Below, piece by piece: positions 56,529 through 64,000 of a DNA stretch of 64,000 bases (positions are counted from its first letter, which is position 1; every line of letters starts with the position of its first letter). Below the pieces are notes generated by a model. The model worked only from the letters and a program-made list of their open reading frames with translations. It did not search any database and was not told the DNA's origin. Made by a program: the position numbers and the translations under genes. Source of the stretch: Parabacteroides sp. PF5-9 (GTDB taxonomy: Bacteria > Bacteroidota > Bacteroidia > Bacteroidales > Tannerellaceae); NCBI RefSeq assembly GCF_029893105.1, contig NZ_JARXWG010000017.1, forward strand, positions 1-64,000, written 5' to 3'.

Positions 56529-57467
56529 TTATATTTTAATCATTCCTCCGGGAGTCGGGATCCATTCTTCGACAGATACAATATGTATCTTCAATTCACC
56601 CTCGCCGGAAAACAGTAATTCAACCCTATGCGTAAACCCGGCCTGAACACCTCCTTCGATATAGATCTCGGTATTATGGGTCGTTTCACCCACTACTCCT
56701 CGTCCGTTCTTTGAGGTGATAAGTTTCAGTTGAATAGGAATATCTTGACCTCCGATAGAGACCGGAAGTAAAACATAACCCTGAGGATCCGGCTTTTTAC
56801 CCTGGTTGAAAAAAGGTATCTGCAGATTGTCCAGATTTTTAACCGGCACTGAAACTTCTTGGCTTGTTGTACCAGGTTTTAACTGTGTCGGATTTTCCAG
56901 ATCTAATACTAACGGAGTCTTTACTTTGTCGACCTCTATCCGGATCAGATTTCCCCACGCCTGCAGATCATCTGTATAACAAACAAATTGTAATTGGGTC
57001 AACAGATGTTCGAGTACACACGCATTGAAAGGTGAAGACATACAGCCTGTCAACCGGCCAGTAGAAAGGATATCGGTTTCGCCGTCAATATCAAATGAGA
57101 GATATCCCTGAGCTAAGTGAAGATGAGCATCTGCCGGATAATACCCTAACAGATGTAACTGCTTATCATCCTCCGGATATTCCTGTGTCTCAGAAAAAAG
57201 AATCAGCTTATTTCCTGTTCCTCCCTGGCGTACTGCCGGGGAGAGATGCCACAGGCCATAATTCCCGGAACTAATCTCATCCCGTCGCACAAAACCCAAT
57301 GGGAGATCGTATGGATAATCCGCATCAATCACACTACGTGTCGTGGTACCGATAGCCCCATACAACTGGATATTTTTAGGTACTTCGACTCCAGGTATAT
57401 CCTTCTCCGAACAAGCGATCAGAAAGAGGAAGAGGATTGTTGCTAATATGGATGAAACTCTTGGCAT
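56529..57467 (-). CDS. Fimbrillin-like lipoprotein
   Basis: A 312-residue lipoprotein (LFLIACSEKDIPG) of the Mfa-like type. It has TTRSVIDADYPYDLPLGFVRRDE, nearly shared with the next upstream gene, CVLEHLLTQLQFVCYTDD in the core, and a C-terminal strand with Trp (SVEEWIPTPGG). Confidence 0.78.
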   Translation of the reverse strand: MPRVSSILATILFLFLIACSEKDIPGVEVPKNIQLYGAIGTTTRSVIDADYPYDLPLGFVRRDEISSGNYGLWHLSPAVRQGGTGNKLILFSETQEYPEDDKQLHLLGYYPADAHLHLAQGYLSFDIDGETDILSTGRLTGCMSSPFNACVLEHLLTQLQFVCYTDDLQAWGNLIRIEVDKVKTPLVLDLENPTQLKPGTTSQEVSVPVKNLDNLQIPFFNQGKKPDPQGYVLLPVSIGGQDIPIQLKLITSKNGRGVVGETTHNTEIYIEGGVQAGFTHRVELLFSGEGELKIHIVSVEEWIPTPGGMIKI

Positions 57468-57502
57468 TTTTAATTGATATTATACGATCTCCTGTTTGGT
57501 TA

Positions 57503-58468
57503 TTATGGACGAATCACCTGACTGCCACTATTGCCTGGCTTCCATGGAGCGATAGTCGATTCAGACCAGATTTCGTTTGATGTTGTAAATGTCAGTGAAA
57601 TCATATGGGATTGACCGGCTTTTACTCCTCCTGAGATATTCTGTATCTGTATCGTCCGCGGAGTAGACATAGGTGTTACTCCGTCACCGTTATAAGTGGT
57701 CAATACCTCCAATTCGATTGGTGCCTGATTAGTTCCCATATCATTATCCGGATACACCATCAAATAACCGATTTGAGGATCGAGCACACTCGTCAATGAC
57801 ATTTCGGTCGGTACCTGATTAACCGCTAAATCTTGTACAGATCCATCTGTTGTTAATGGCGGTAGACCATCTATTTGTCCTTTATCAAATGTCAATGTCA
57901 GTTTTGTTTTTGCATTTTTCAATTTAATGGAGCGTATATTCCCCCATTTCGTCTTGGCTTCTGCCGATCCGAGGCATTTAAACTGCAATTGACCCAACAG
58001 GTGTTTAAATGTAAATAAGTCGAATTCATCGTTGGATTTGCCCTCTTGCATTGTTGTAGCCATGAGATCCTCATCACCGGTAATGGTATAAACCACTAAT
58101 GCCGGATTGGTGGATAATGTTAATGGCGCCTGCGGATAATAACCGACCAAAACAGAAGTTTCTGTAGCGGGTAAATAATTTTCTTCTGTCGTAAAACCGA
58201 TAGATGTATTCCCGCTTCCTGCCGCTCTCACGCCATCTATTTTTCTCCAGGCATTGGATGTAGCCGGACGGTCTAGTCGTGCAAAAGAGAGTTCTAACGG
58301 CAAATCGTAATCCGCATCAATCACGGCACGTGTTTCATCGCCAATTCCTGCTTTTAGTTCAATTTTTTTGGAAGCGTCTCCCTGTTCCGGTCTTGCTTCA
58401 TCTTCCGAACAGCTTGCCATAAAAAGCCCTACTGTCAATGGGACTGCTAAAAACTTCATTACTTTCAT
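57503..58468 (-). CDS. Fimbrillin-like lipoprotein
   Basis: A 321-residue lipoprotein (LFMASCSEDEARP). It shares ETRAVIDADYDLPLELSFAR with the adjacent paralogue at 56529-57467, and has FTFKHLLGQLQFKCLGSAE in the core and STIAPWKPGNSG at the end. The pair probably arose by tandem duplication. Confidence 0.78.
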   Translation of the reverse strand: MKVMKFLAVPLTVGLFMASCSEDEARPEQGDASKKIELKAGIGDETRAVIDADYDLPLELSFARLDRPATSNAWRKIDGVRAAGSGNTSIGFTTEENYLPATETSVLVGYYPQAPLTLSTNPALVVYTITGDEDLMATTMQEGKSNDEFDLFTFKHLLGQLQFKCLGSAEAKTKWGNIRSIKLKNAKTKLTLTFDKGQIDGLPPLTTDGSVQDLAVNQVPTEMSLTSVLDPQIGYLMVYPDNDMGTNQAPIELEVLTTYNGDGVTPMSTPRTIQIQNISGGVKAGQSHMISLTFTTSNEIWSESTIAPWKPGNSGSQVIRP

Positions 58469-58506
58469 AGTTCCTACGTTTTAATTATGATATGATTATA
58501 AAAACT

Positions 58507-59409
58507 TTATTCAATAGTACCTGTTCCGGCTGCTCCGGTTTCCCATGGTGTCACACTGGCTGTTGCTTTGATGACTTCTTCATTCGTCCCTTTAAAATAG
58601 AGAGTAACCAGATGTGATTTACCGGTTTCCGCATTCAACGGATTATTGTTCTCATCCAAAATAGGAACAGTAATTCCATTTGCTTCACCTGTATACCATA
58701 CTTTGACAGACAAAGCATTTACAGATTGAATCATCAAAGGTTCACCCACTTTGGTCAGGTTGGTGGAGAGGAATGAGCCGGAGAATCCGGGAAGATTGAA
58801 CTGTGCCCGATTGGAATAGGTTACACTTCCATTACCGATCTGCATTGAAGTGGGTAGTCCGACATTTAATACTTCAATTTTTTCTAACCGTTTAGTCGGA
58901 TTGCTTGCAAGAAATTCTGCTGTAGCCTGAATCTGAAAGTTCAACTGCGTGAGTGAATGTGTAAAAACAAATGCATTTACCGGATTACTCTTATTTCCTT
59001 CCACTTCTCCTCCCCACATAATATCCTCTTTTCCGTCAGCCGCAAATTGAACCACGCCATTGACCGAAGGGATATTGGGATGCCATCCACGCATATAGAC
59101 ATTCCCTGTTGCGGGATATACTTTAGAAGTGTTCAACGGTACACGTGGACTTCCCGACTCAGCCGCCGTAATCGTCACTGAATTTTTCCAGGCAGGAGTA
59201 ACTGTCCAGTCTGTCGGAGCAGCGATACCTTCAAAAGCCGTAATCGCAGCAGAAAACTCATCCCCTGTTTTTACCGGAGCCTTTGTGATTGAGGCATACA
59301 CTGTTGCCCCTACCATGATTTCATTATGATCTGCCGGTGATGATTCATCATTTGTACAACCGGCTAACACTGCTATTGCAAATACAATAGCAAAACATAC
59401 ATTCTTCAT
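58507..59409 (-). CDS. Fimbrillin-like lipoprotein
   Basis: A 300-residue lipoprotein (AVLAGCTNDESSP) with FVFTHSLTQLNFQIQATAE in the core and ASVTPWETGAAG near the end. It has the Mfa-like layout: lipobox, N-terminal beta domain, core strand H-x-L-x-Q-L-x-F, C-terminal Trp strand. Confidence 0.78.
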   Translation of the reverse strand: MKNVCFAIVFAIAVLAGCTNDESSPADHNEIMVGATVYASITKAPVKTGDEFSAAITAFEGIAAPTDWTVTPAWKNSVTITAAESGSPRVPLNTSKVYPATGNVYMRGWHPNIPSVNGVVQFAADGKEDIMWGGEVEGNKSNPVNAFVFTHSLTQLNFQIQATAEFLASNPTKRLEKIEVLNVGLPTSMQIGNGSVTYSNRAQFNLPGFSGSFLSTNLTKVGEPLMIQSVNALSVKVWYTGEANGITVPILDENNNPLNAETGKSHLVTLYFKGTNEEVIKATASVTPWETGAAGTGTIE

Positions 59410-59512
59410 AATTCTGTTGTTTTGATTTATAATTATGGTAATAATTTTATTTAAAACGGTCTTGTTAATACATTAAGCTGTTGGCACACAAGAACAAAAG
59501 ATCTATTCATAA

Positions 59513-60412
59513 TTAATCATATACAATACCGACTCCCTCCAGTCCATCGATCCATGCCGATACACTTGTCTGAAGAGTCAGTTTATCCCTTAAGGATAAA
59601 ATAACAGTGATTAAATAAGATGTTCCGGCATTCGAATGTCCATTTTCTTCATGAAACAAGACCGGCAAATCCTGATAAAGTATTTCCTCGCCCTCCGGCG
59701 ACTCTACCACCAACTGAAGCGAGAGGGGACTCTCCGGCTCTACCATGACAAATTCGTTCAAGGTGACCGGCTCGCTTGTTATATTGATTATCTCTTTCGA
59801 GTTTTCATCCTTATACACCTTTACTGTAGAGGGTTGACCATTAAATTGTAATAGTCCGTCGGCTAAATTCATTTGTGCTGCCGTTCGGCTTCCGTTTACC
59901 ATCAGAGACTTCAATTTTACCTGTTGCGGGAAGGTCGGATCTGAAAGGATACGAAAACGAAGCTGGCACAACAAATGATTGAATACAAATATTTTATCCT
60001 TACTTTCAAACGTATCATCTAAACTCCCCTCTCTCTCTGCTGTGAGGATAATATCCTGAGAGCCATCAAGCTGATAGCTTATTTTATTCTCATTTATTGC
60101 TGCTTTCGGTGAATACCCCCTTAAATAAACAGCGCTGTTGTCTTCCGGATAATAATGGCGTTCGGAAAAAACGGCTAAGCCACCAGGCTGTACGTTTGCA
60201 CTCCACCGATCGTCGTACCAGCCACTTTCCGTACCTTTTGCAAAATAGACCACATACTCTTCTAAATCTACGGCCTGATCCGTTTTCTCAAAGATAGCAG
60301 CTTGTGTATATAATCTGATTTCCTGGTGTGAAGGAGAGGGTTGCTCCTCTTGTTCCGGTGAACAAGAGAAGAATATAAAAAATGCACACACTATTAAACG
60401 CTCTACTTTCAT
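59513..60412 (-). CDS. Fimbrillin-like lipoprotein
   Basis: A 299-residue lipoprotein (FIFFSCSPEQEEQ) with FVFNHLLCQLRFRILSD in the core and TSVSAWIDGLEGVG at the end. It is the second gene of the locus, after the probable anchor. Confidence 0.78.
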   Translation of the reverse strand: MKVERLIVCAFFIFFSCSPEQEEQPSPSHQEIRLYTQAAIFEKTDQAVDLEEYVVYFAKGTESGWYDDRWSANVQPGGLAVFSERHYYPEDNSAVYLRGYSPKAAINENKISYQLDGSQDIILTAEREGSLDDTFESKDKIFVFNHLLCQLRFRILSDPTFPQQVKLKSLMVNGSRTAAQMNLADGLLQFNGQPSTVKVYKDENSKEIINITSEPVTLNEFVMVEPESPLSLQLVVESPEGEEILYQDLPVLFHEENGHSNAGTSYLITVILSLRDKLTLQTSVSAWIDGLEGVGIVYD

Positions 60413-60450
60413 CTTAATTCATAATTAAGGTTTTGGTCAATTTATGATTA

Positions 60451-61335
60451 TCAAGCCTCTCCTGTGCCCTCACGCCAGTCTGTTATCTTTATGGTCAATC
60501 CGTCTATCTCTCCGATCGACGCTTCCAGATCGAGTTCGACATATCCGATCCGATCGTTAATAAAAGCGTCATGGATCTCTTCTGTTATTTCCAAGGAAGA
60601 TCGAATAGTAGGTCCGGATAACCGGTCGACCGTCAATTGTAAAGTGACAGGTACGATTTTATCCGCTGAACATAATCCAAAAAGATTCAATGATGTATTG
60701 TATTGATTTTCTTTGACCTGATCGAATACACATACCACTGAAGAGGGTTGGTCGAACAACACTTTCCCTGTCGGTATATGCACCCCATGAGCAATACCTC
60801 TCAACTCACCGGAAATAGATGAGATATTAAAGATATTGTTCAGATGCAGATTAATACGGATATTCTTTACCAACTTCTTCGGTTTCACTTCATAATTGAC
60901 ATCTTCTCCATGTTTCACGACCAAATCGGTTAAACCGGTTCCATAAAAATTTTCGGGACCTAGAATACGTAAATCCGTCCCCCGAGTGTCTGTTTGAGCA
61001 AAAGCATATATATTCCTAAATCCTTTATCCATCTGCACATCTATATTCTTATGATTGGCATTTACGATCGCCAATTGGTAATTCCCCGTTGGCAAATAGC
61101 CCTCATACCCCATATGGCTGCCAGTATGAATTATCGGAGTCGATTGACCTTCCTGATAAAAGCAGTAATAAATGTCATCATAACATCTTTCTGTTTCCCA
61201 ATCTAAAAGGATACGCACTTTTCCGTCACATGATCCCAGATCGTCTCCAAGAACGGAACAACTACTTACTCCTATTATCAAATGAATAAATAAGATGAAT
61301 TTGAACTGTACTAATTTTTTTTCGACTAATATCAT
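60451..61335 (-). CDS. FimB/Mfa2-like (DUF5119-type) anchor lipoprotein
   Basis: The ATG at 61335 gives 294 residues. The lipobox is GVSSCSVLG. After it comes CDGKVRILLDWE, the start typical of FimB/Mfa2 and DUF5119 proteins, then LPTGNYQLAIVNAN. The end is TIKITDWREGTGEA. In Bacteroidales type V pilus loci such a protein anchors and limits the pilus and is encoded first, as here. Confidence 0.72.
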   Translation of the reverse strand: MILVEKKLVQFKFILFIHLIIGVSSCSVLGDDLGSCDGKVRILLDWETERCYDDIYYCFYQEGQSTPIIHTGSHMGYEGYLPTGNYQLAIVNANHKNIDVQMDKGFRNIYAFAQTDTRGTDLRILGPENFYGTGLTDLVVKHGEDVNYEVKPKKLVKNIRINLHLNNIFNISSISGELRGIAHGVHIPTGKVLFDQPSSVVCVFDQVKENQYNTSLNLFGLCSADKIVPVTLQLTVDRLSGPTIRSSLEITEEIHDAFINDRIGYVELDLEASIGEIDGLTIKITDWREGTGEA

Positions 61336-61465
61336 GTCAATATCTCCCAACTAAGACGCACTTTAAGTACATTTATATATATACAATCATTAAACGATAA
61401 AAAGAATCCCTTTTCTTTTTCTGTTGTCTGTAAAACGGTGTTTCAACTCATCATTTTAGGCATTT

Positions 61466-61473
61466 CAAAGATA
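61466..61473 (-). promoter_or_regulatory. Promoter -7 element for the fimbrial operon
   Basis: TATCTTTG on the minus strand fits TAnnTTTG. It is about 130 bp upstream of the anchor ATG at 61335, so the operon would have an unusually long untranslated leader. No clear -33 TTG is visible at the usual spacing. Confidence 0.45.
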
Positions 61474-61833
61474 CGATACATTGTTCCTTATTTTAAGTAA
61501 AAAAGATAGCCAATCGAAAACTAAAAACAGATATTACCTCCCCTTTCGCGCATTATTATTGACATAAAAAGTAAAATTGACTAGTCCTATAATCGATAAT
61601 TTTCTTTTTGTGTTGCTTTTGTGAGATACACCATTTTCACTTGTCAGAATGAGTCAAATTGTATGAGTTTATCAAACATCTATTTTGAGGTTCTGTTTCA
61701 CCTATGTTCTGCCCATCGGCCGTTTTTTGAAAAATCCAGCTGTTATTTTTCTACTTCATGCGATGAAAATAAAAAAGCATACTACTCCTTTTTTTGCAAT
61801 ATGCAGACTGTTTTTCTGTAACACCTACCTCTC

Positions 61834-61929
61834 TTTTTTGTTAGAGGTACGTCTAAAACAATTTAGAGGTACGTCTAAATCTGTTTAGAGGTACCTCTAA
61901 AATCATTTAGAGGTACCTCTAACAGAAAA
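61834..61929. repeat. Four-unit 22-bp palindromic array D
   Basis: Units of 16 bp start at 61841, 61863, 61885 and 61907, an exact 22-bp period: TTAGAGGTACGTCTAA twice, then TTAGAGGTACCTCTAA twice (the last two perfect palindromes). The 6-bp spacers AACAAT, ATCTGT and AATCAT are unrelated. Outer arms 61834-61850 and 61913-61929 are inverted with one mismatch. Same core and flanks as array B. Confidence 0.9.
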
Positions 61930-62000
61930 GTGATCGAAGAGGTGTAAATAAACCGATGGATCGTTTTTATTTTTTGTGCTGATTGTTTCAAAATAGCGTG

Positions 62001-62031
62001 TTGATATGTTACCGAATTATCACTATATTTG
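62001..62031 (+). promoter_or_regulatory. Promoter of the MBL-fold gene
   Basis: TTG (62001-62003), 20 bp, TATATTTG (62024-62031): a full match to the Bacteroidetes pattern. It supports the ATG at 62068 over the ATG at 62029, which lies within the -7 element. Confidence 0.7.
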
Positions 62032-62067
62032 CTGTTTATGAAGTTTTATGCTGTAAAAAAATATCGT

Positions 62068-62958
62068 ATGAAAAAGTTCATCCTTTCTATCCTTTGTTGT
62101 ATTGCTCTTCCTCTGTTTTTATCGGCACAAGAGACGGCACAAGTGTTCACCTATAAAATAGGAACCGCCGAGATCAGCCGGCTCAATGAAGTGCTGCGTG
62201 ACGGATCCAGTACAATTCTGATCGGAGCAACTCCGGAAATGAAACAAGAAACAATACCGAACGGCACCTTTCCCAATGCCGTCAATGCTTTTTTCATCCG
62301 TACCCCTGAAAAAAACATCCTGGTGGATGCCGGATACGGTACACATCTGTTTGACCACCTAAAAACACTTGGAGTATCTGCCGAGCAAATAGATATCGTA
62401 TTAATCACCCATATGCATGGCGATCATATCGGTGGTATGCTTCGCGAGGATAAACGTTCGTTTCCCCATGCCGAAATTTATATTGCCCAACCGGAATACG
62501 ACTACTGGACCAGTGAGGCTGAAATGAATAAACAACCGGAAAACCGTCGGGGCGGATTTCTGAATGCACAAAAAATGATCGACGCCTATAAAGGTCAGAT
62601 CCATCTATTTCAGCCACAAGAAATAGGAACAAACACACAGACAATACTTCCTGGTATTCAAGGAATAGCCGCCTATGGACACACACCGGGGCATAGCGGT
62701 TTCTTACTGAAATCAACCAATCAGCAACTACTTATCTGGGGAGACCTGACACATGCTATGGCGATCCAGATGCCCTATCCGGATGTCGCCGTAACCTATG
62801 ATGTCGATCCGGAAACGGCGGTCGTATACAGAAAAAAGATCCTTGAGTTTGTGACTAAAAACAAGATTCCTGTTGCAGGAATGCATATTCCGGAAACCGG
62901 AATGGGACAGATCACTACGCATGCGCCAAACAGCTATATTTTTACTTCATTTAAATAA
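62068..62958 (+). CDS. Exported MBL-fold metallo-hydrolase
   Basis: The ATG at 62068 (MKKFILSILCCIALPLF) gives 296 residues with a signal peptide ending LFLSAQ. The zinc motif THMHGDHIGGM (HxHxDH, about residue 115) and the later GHTPGHSGF and WGDLTH are typical of the metallo-beta-lactamase fold. Substrate unknown; lactonases, beta-lactamases and phosphodiesterases share this fold. It is 31 bp upstream of the sialate esterase gene and probably cotranscribed with it. Confidence 0.85.
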   Translation: MKKFILSILCCIALPLFLSAQETAQVFTYKIGTAEISRLNEVLRDGSSTILIGATPEMKQETIPNGTFPNAVNAFFIRTPEKNILVDAGYGTHLFDHLKTLGVSAEQIDIVLITHMHGDHIGGMLREDKRSFPHAEIYIAQPEYDYWTSEAEMNKQPENRRGGFLNAQKMIDAYKGQIHLFQPQEIGTNTQTILPGIQGIAAYGHTPGHSGFLLKSTNQQLLIWGDLTHAMAIQMPYPDVAVTYDVDPETAVVYRKKILEFVTKNKIPVAGMHIPETGMGQITTHAPNSYIFTSFK

Positions 62959-62989
62959 GATATCAATCACTTTAACCCGTCAGATCATC

Positions 62990-64000
62990 ATGAAAAAATT
63001 GATTTATTGGTGTATCCTGTGCTTTTTTGCCGTCAATGGTTCTGCAAAAATAAAACTACCGCAATTGATCAGCGACCATATGGTCATGCAACAACAAGAA
63101 TATGTGCGGTTATGGGGTGAAGCCACCCCTAACGCCACCGTGACAATCCAACCATCCTGGTCTAATGATGCCACAGAGACCCAAGCCGATGTAAACGGGT
63201 ACTGGCAAACAGAAATAAATACACCGAGTGCCGGTTTTCAGACATATACCCTGACGATCAGTGACGGCGAGCCGGTAACCCTTCACGATATTTTAATCGG
63301 AGAAGTCTGGTTCTGTTCAGGACAGTCCAATATGGAAATGCCACTTAACGGGTTCTGGAACTCTCCGATAAAAGAGGCCAATCACACCATCGCTGATGCC
63401 GGGAATCATCCGGGTATACGGATGGCTACCATCGAACGCAAAGGTGCATCGACTCCACAGCGTTATGCCAATGGTACGTGGAAAGTGTCTAACCCTGAAA
63501 ATGCTCCTTCTTTCAGTGCAACGGCCTATTTTTATGCCTTAGCACTTCAGCGGACATTGCAGGTACCGGTAGGGATTATATCCTGTGCCTGGGGAGGCTC
63601 AAGAGTCGAAGGATGGTTGCCCAAAGAGATACTCCAAACTTATGAAGATGAAGACCTCAGTAAGGTTGGCAACAAGGATAAAAGTCCGGAATATCTACAG
63701 CCGATGATTATGTATAATGGCTTGTTGTATCCCTGTGTCAATTATACCATTAAAGGTTTCCTTTGGTATCAGGGATGCAGTAATGTCGGCCATGCCGATA
63801 CCTATGCCGAACGATTGGCAACGATGGTAGACCATTGGCGAACATTATGGAATCTGGGAGAAATTCCTTTCTATTATGTGGAAATTGCTCCCTACAACTA
63901 TGAGAACAACAGCGAAGGAATTAGCGGGGCACTTCTTCGTGAAGCACAATTCAAAGCACAAAAGCTAATCCCTCATAGCGCAATGATAACCACGAACGAT
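62990..64000 (+). CDS. Sialate O-acetylesterase, partial
   Basis: An open frame of 337 codons from the ATG at 62990 to the window edge, without a stop. Signal peptide (MKKLIYWCILCFFAVNGSA), then KLPQLISDHMVMQQ and an N-terminal beta domain. The SGNH-type esterase part has GEVWFCSGQSNMEMP (catalytic Ser), IISCAWGGSRVEGW and GFLWYQGCSN. It removes acetyl groups from sialic acids, a host-glycan foraging function. The catalytic His lies beyond the edge. Confidence 0.9.
   Translation, partial: MKKLIYWCILCFFAVNGSAKIKLPQLISDHMVMQQQEYVRLWGEATPNATVTIQPSWSNDATETQADVNGYWQTEINTPSAGFQTYTLTISDGEPVTLHDILIGEVWFCSGQSNMEMPLNGFWNSPIKEANHTIADAGNHPGIRMATIERKGASTPQRYANGTWKVSNPENAPSFSATAYFYALALQRTLQVPVGIISCAWGGSRVEGWLPKEILQTYEDEDLSKVGNKDKSPEYLQPMIMYNGLLYPCVNYTIKGFLWYQGCSNVGHADTYAERLATMVDHWRTLWNLGEIPFYYVEIAPYNYENNSEGISGALLREAQFKAQKLIPHSAMITTND

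Larger units (their letters stand above)
61336..62067. other. Divergent regulatory region, fimbrial locus and MBL gene
   Basis: No gene is supported. It holds a -7 element for the fimbrial operon (61466-61473), leaving a leader of about 120 nt, array D (61834-61929), and the MBL gene promoter (62001-62031). A 66-codon ORF at 61621-61821 has no support. Confidence 0.55.

Noticed and set aside
61621-61821. 66-codon plus-strand ORF in the divergent region
   Set aside because: Cys/Phe/Ser-rich, no promoter, no recognisable feature; AT-rich DNA explains it.
1-64000. tRNA, rRNA, tmRNA or riboswitch genes
   Set aside because: None of the intergenic gaps shows a tRNA T-loop, rRNA conserved stretch or a riboswitch core that I could recognise.

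Overview
This 64 kb window comes from a chromosome of the order Bacteroidales (phylum Bacteroidota), most plausibly Parabacteroides or a close relative; the genus is inference. The evidence is a complete Bat (aerotolerance) operon, Na+-NQR, SDR-type threonine dehydrogenase, a type IX secretion plug protein, a large fimbrillin locus, and promoters of the Bacteroidetes type (-7 element TAnnTTTG) in place of -10/-35 boxes. The DNA is moderately AT-rich. I saw no rRNA, tRNA, CRISPR, prophage, integrase or transposase.

Layout. 1-514: non-coding, with a four-unit palindromic array and a terminator. 515-2012: universal stress protein and a small HTH protein. 2135-11234: minus-strand operon moxR, DUF58 gene, a BatD-like membrane protein gene, batA, batB, batC, batD, batE and a PAP2 phosphatase gene. 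11392-13114: two HU-family genes, one carrying a membrane segment and a LysM-like domain. 13190-20808: rimO, ftsY, nspC, a frameshifted exonuclease III gene (xth), purU, pyrD, pyrK and an XRE regulator. 20809-21916: about 1.1 kb non-coding with a second palindromic array. 21917-24587: holA, amn, a solo HsdR-N protein and a doubtful small ORF. 24804-30668: nqrABCDEF. 30875-34720: T9SS plug protein, EamA transporter, dnaB.

34827-39729 is the histidine operon: an attenuator with a leader peptide of six consecutive His codons, then hisG, hisD, hisC, bifunctional hisB, and a lipoprotein gene coupled to hisB. 39875-44523: PhnA-like protein, DUF4268 protein, M16 peptidase, AraC regulator. 44524-45625: about 1.1 kb non-coding with a REP-like multi-hairpin element and a third palindromic array. 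45626-50129: MscS channel, tdh, kbl and a PHP histidinol phosphatase. 50217-61335: a nine-gene, one-strand fimbrial lipoprotein locus running from a putative anchor to a long BACON-like putative tip protein. 61336-62067: divergent regulatory region with a fourth palindromic array. 62068-64000: MBL-fold hydrolase and a partial sialate O-acetylesterase.

The most striking unexplained signal is a set of four intergenic elements (about 105-206, 21470-21564, 45241-45349, 61834-61929). Each has exactly four 16-bp dyad-symmetric units at an exact 22-bp period, enclosed by outer inverted repeats. The unit sequence differs between elements, although two share a core. The geometry is conserved while the sequence is not. 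The second notable signal is the his attenuator, with all its competing RNA arms visible.
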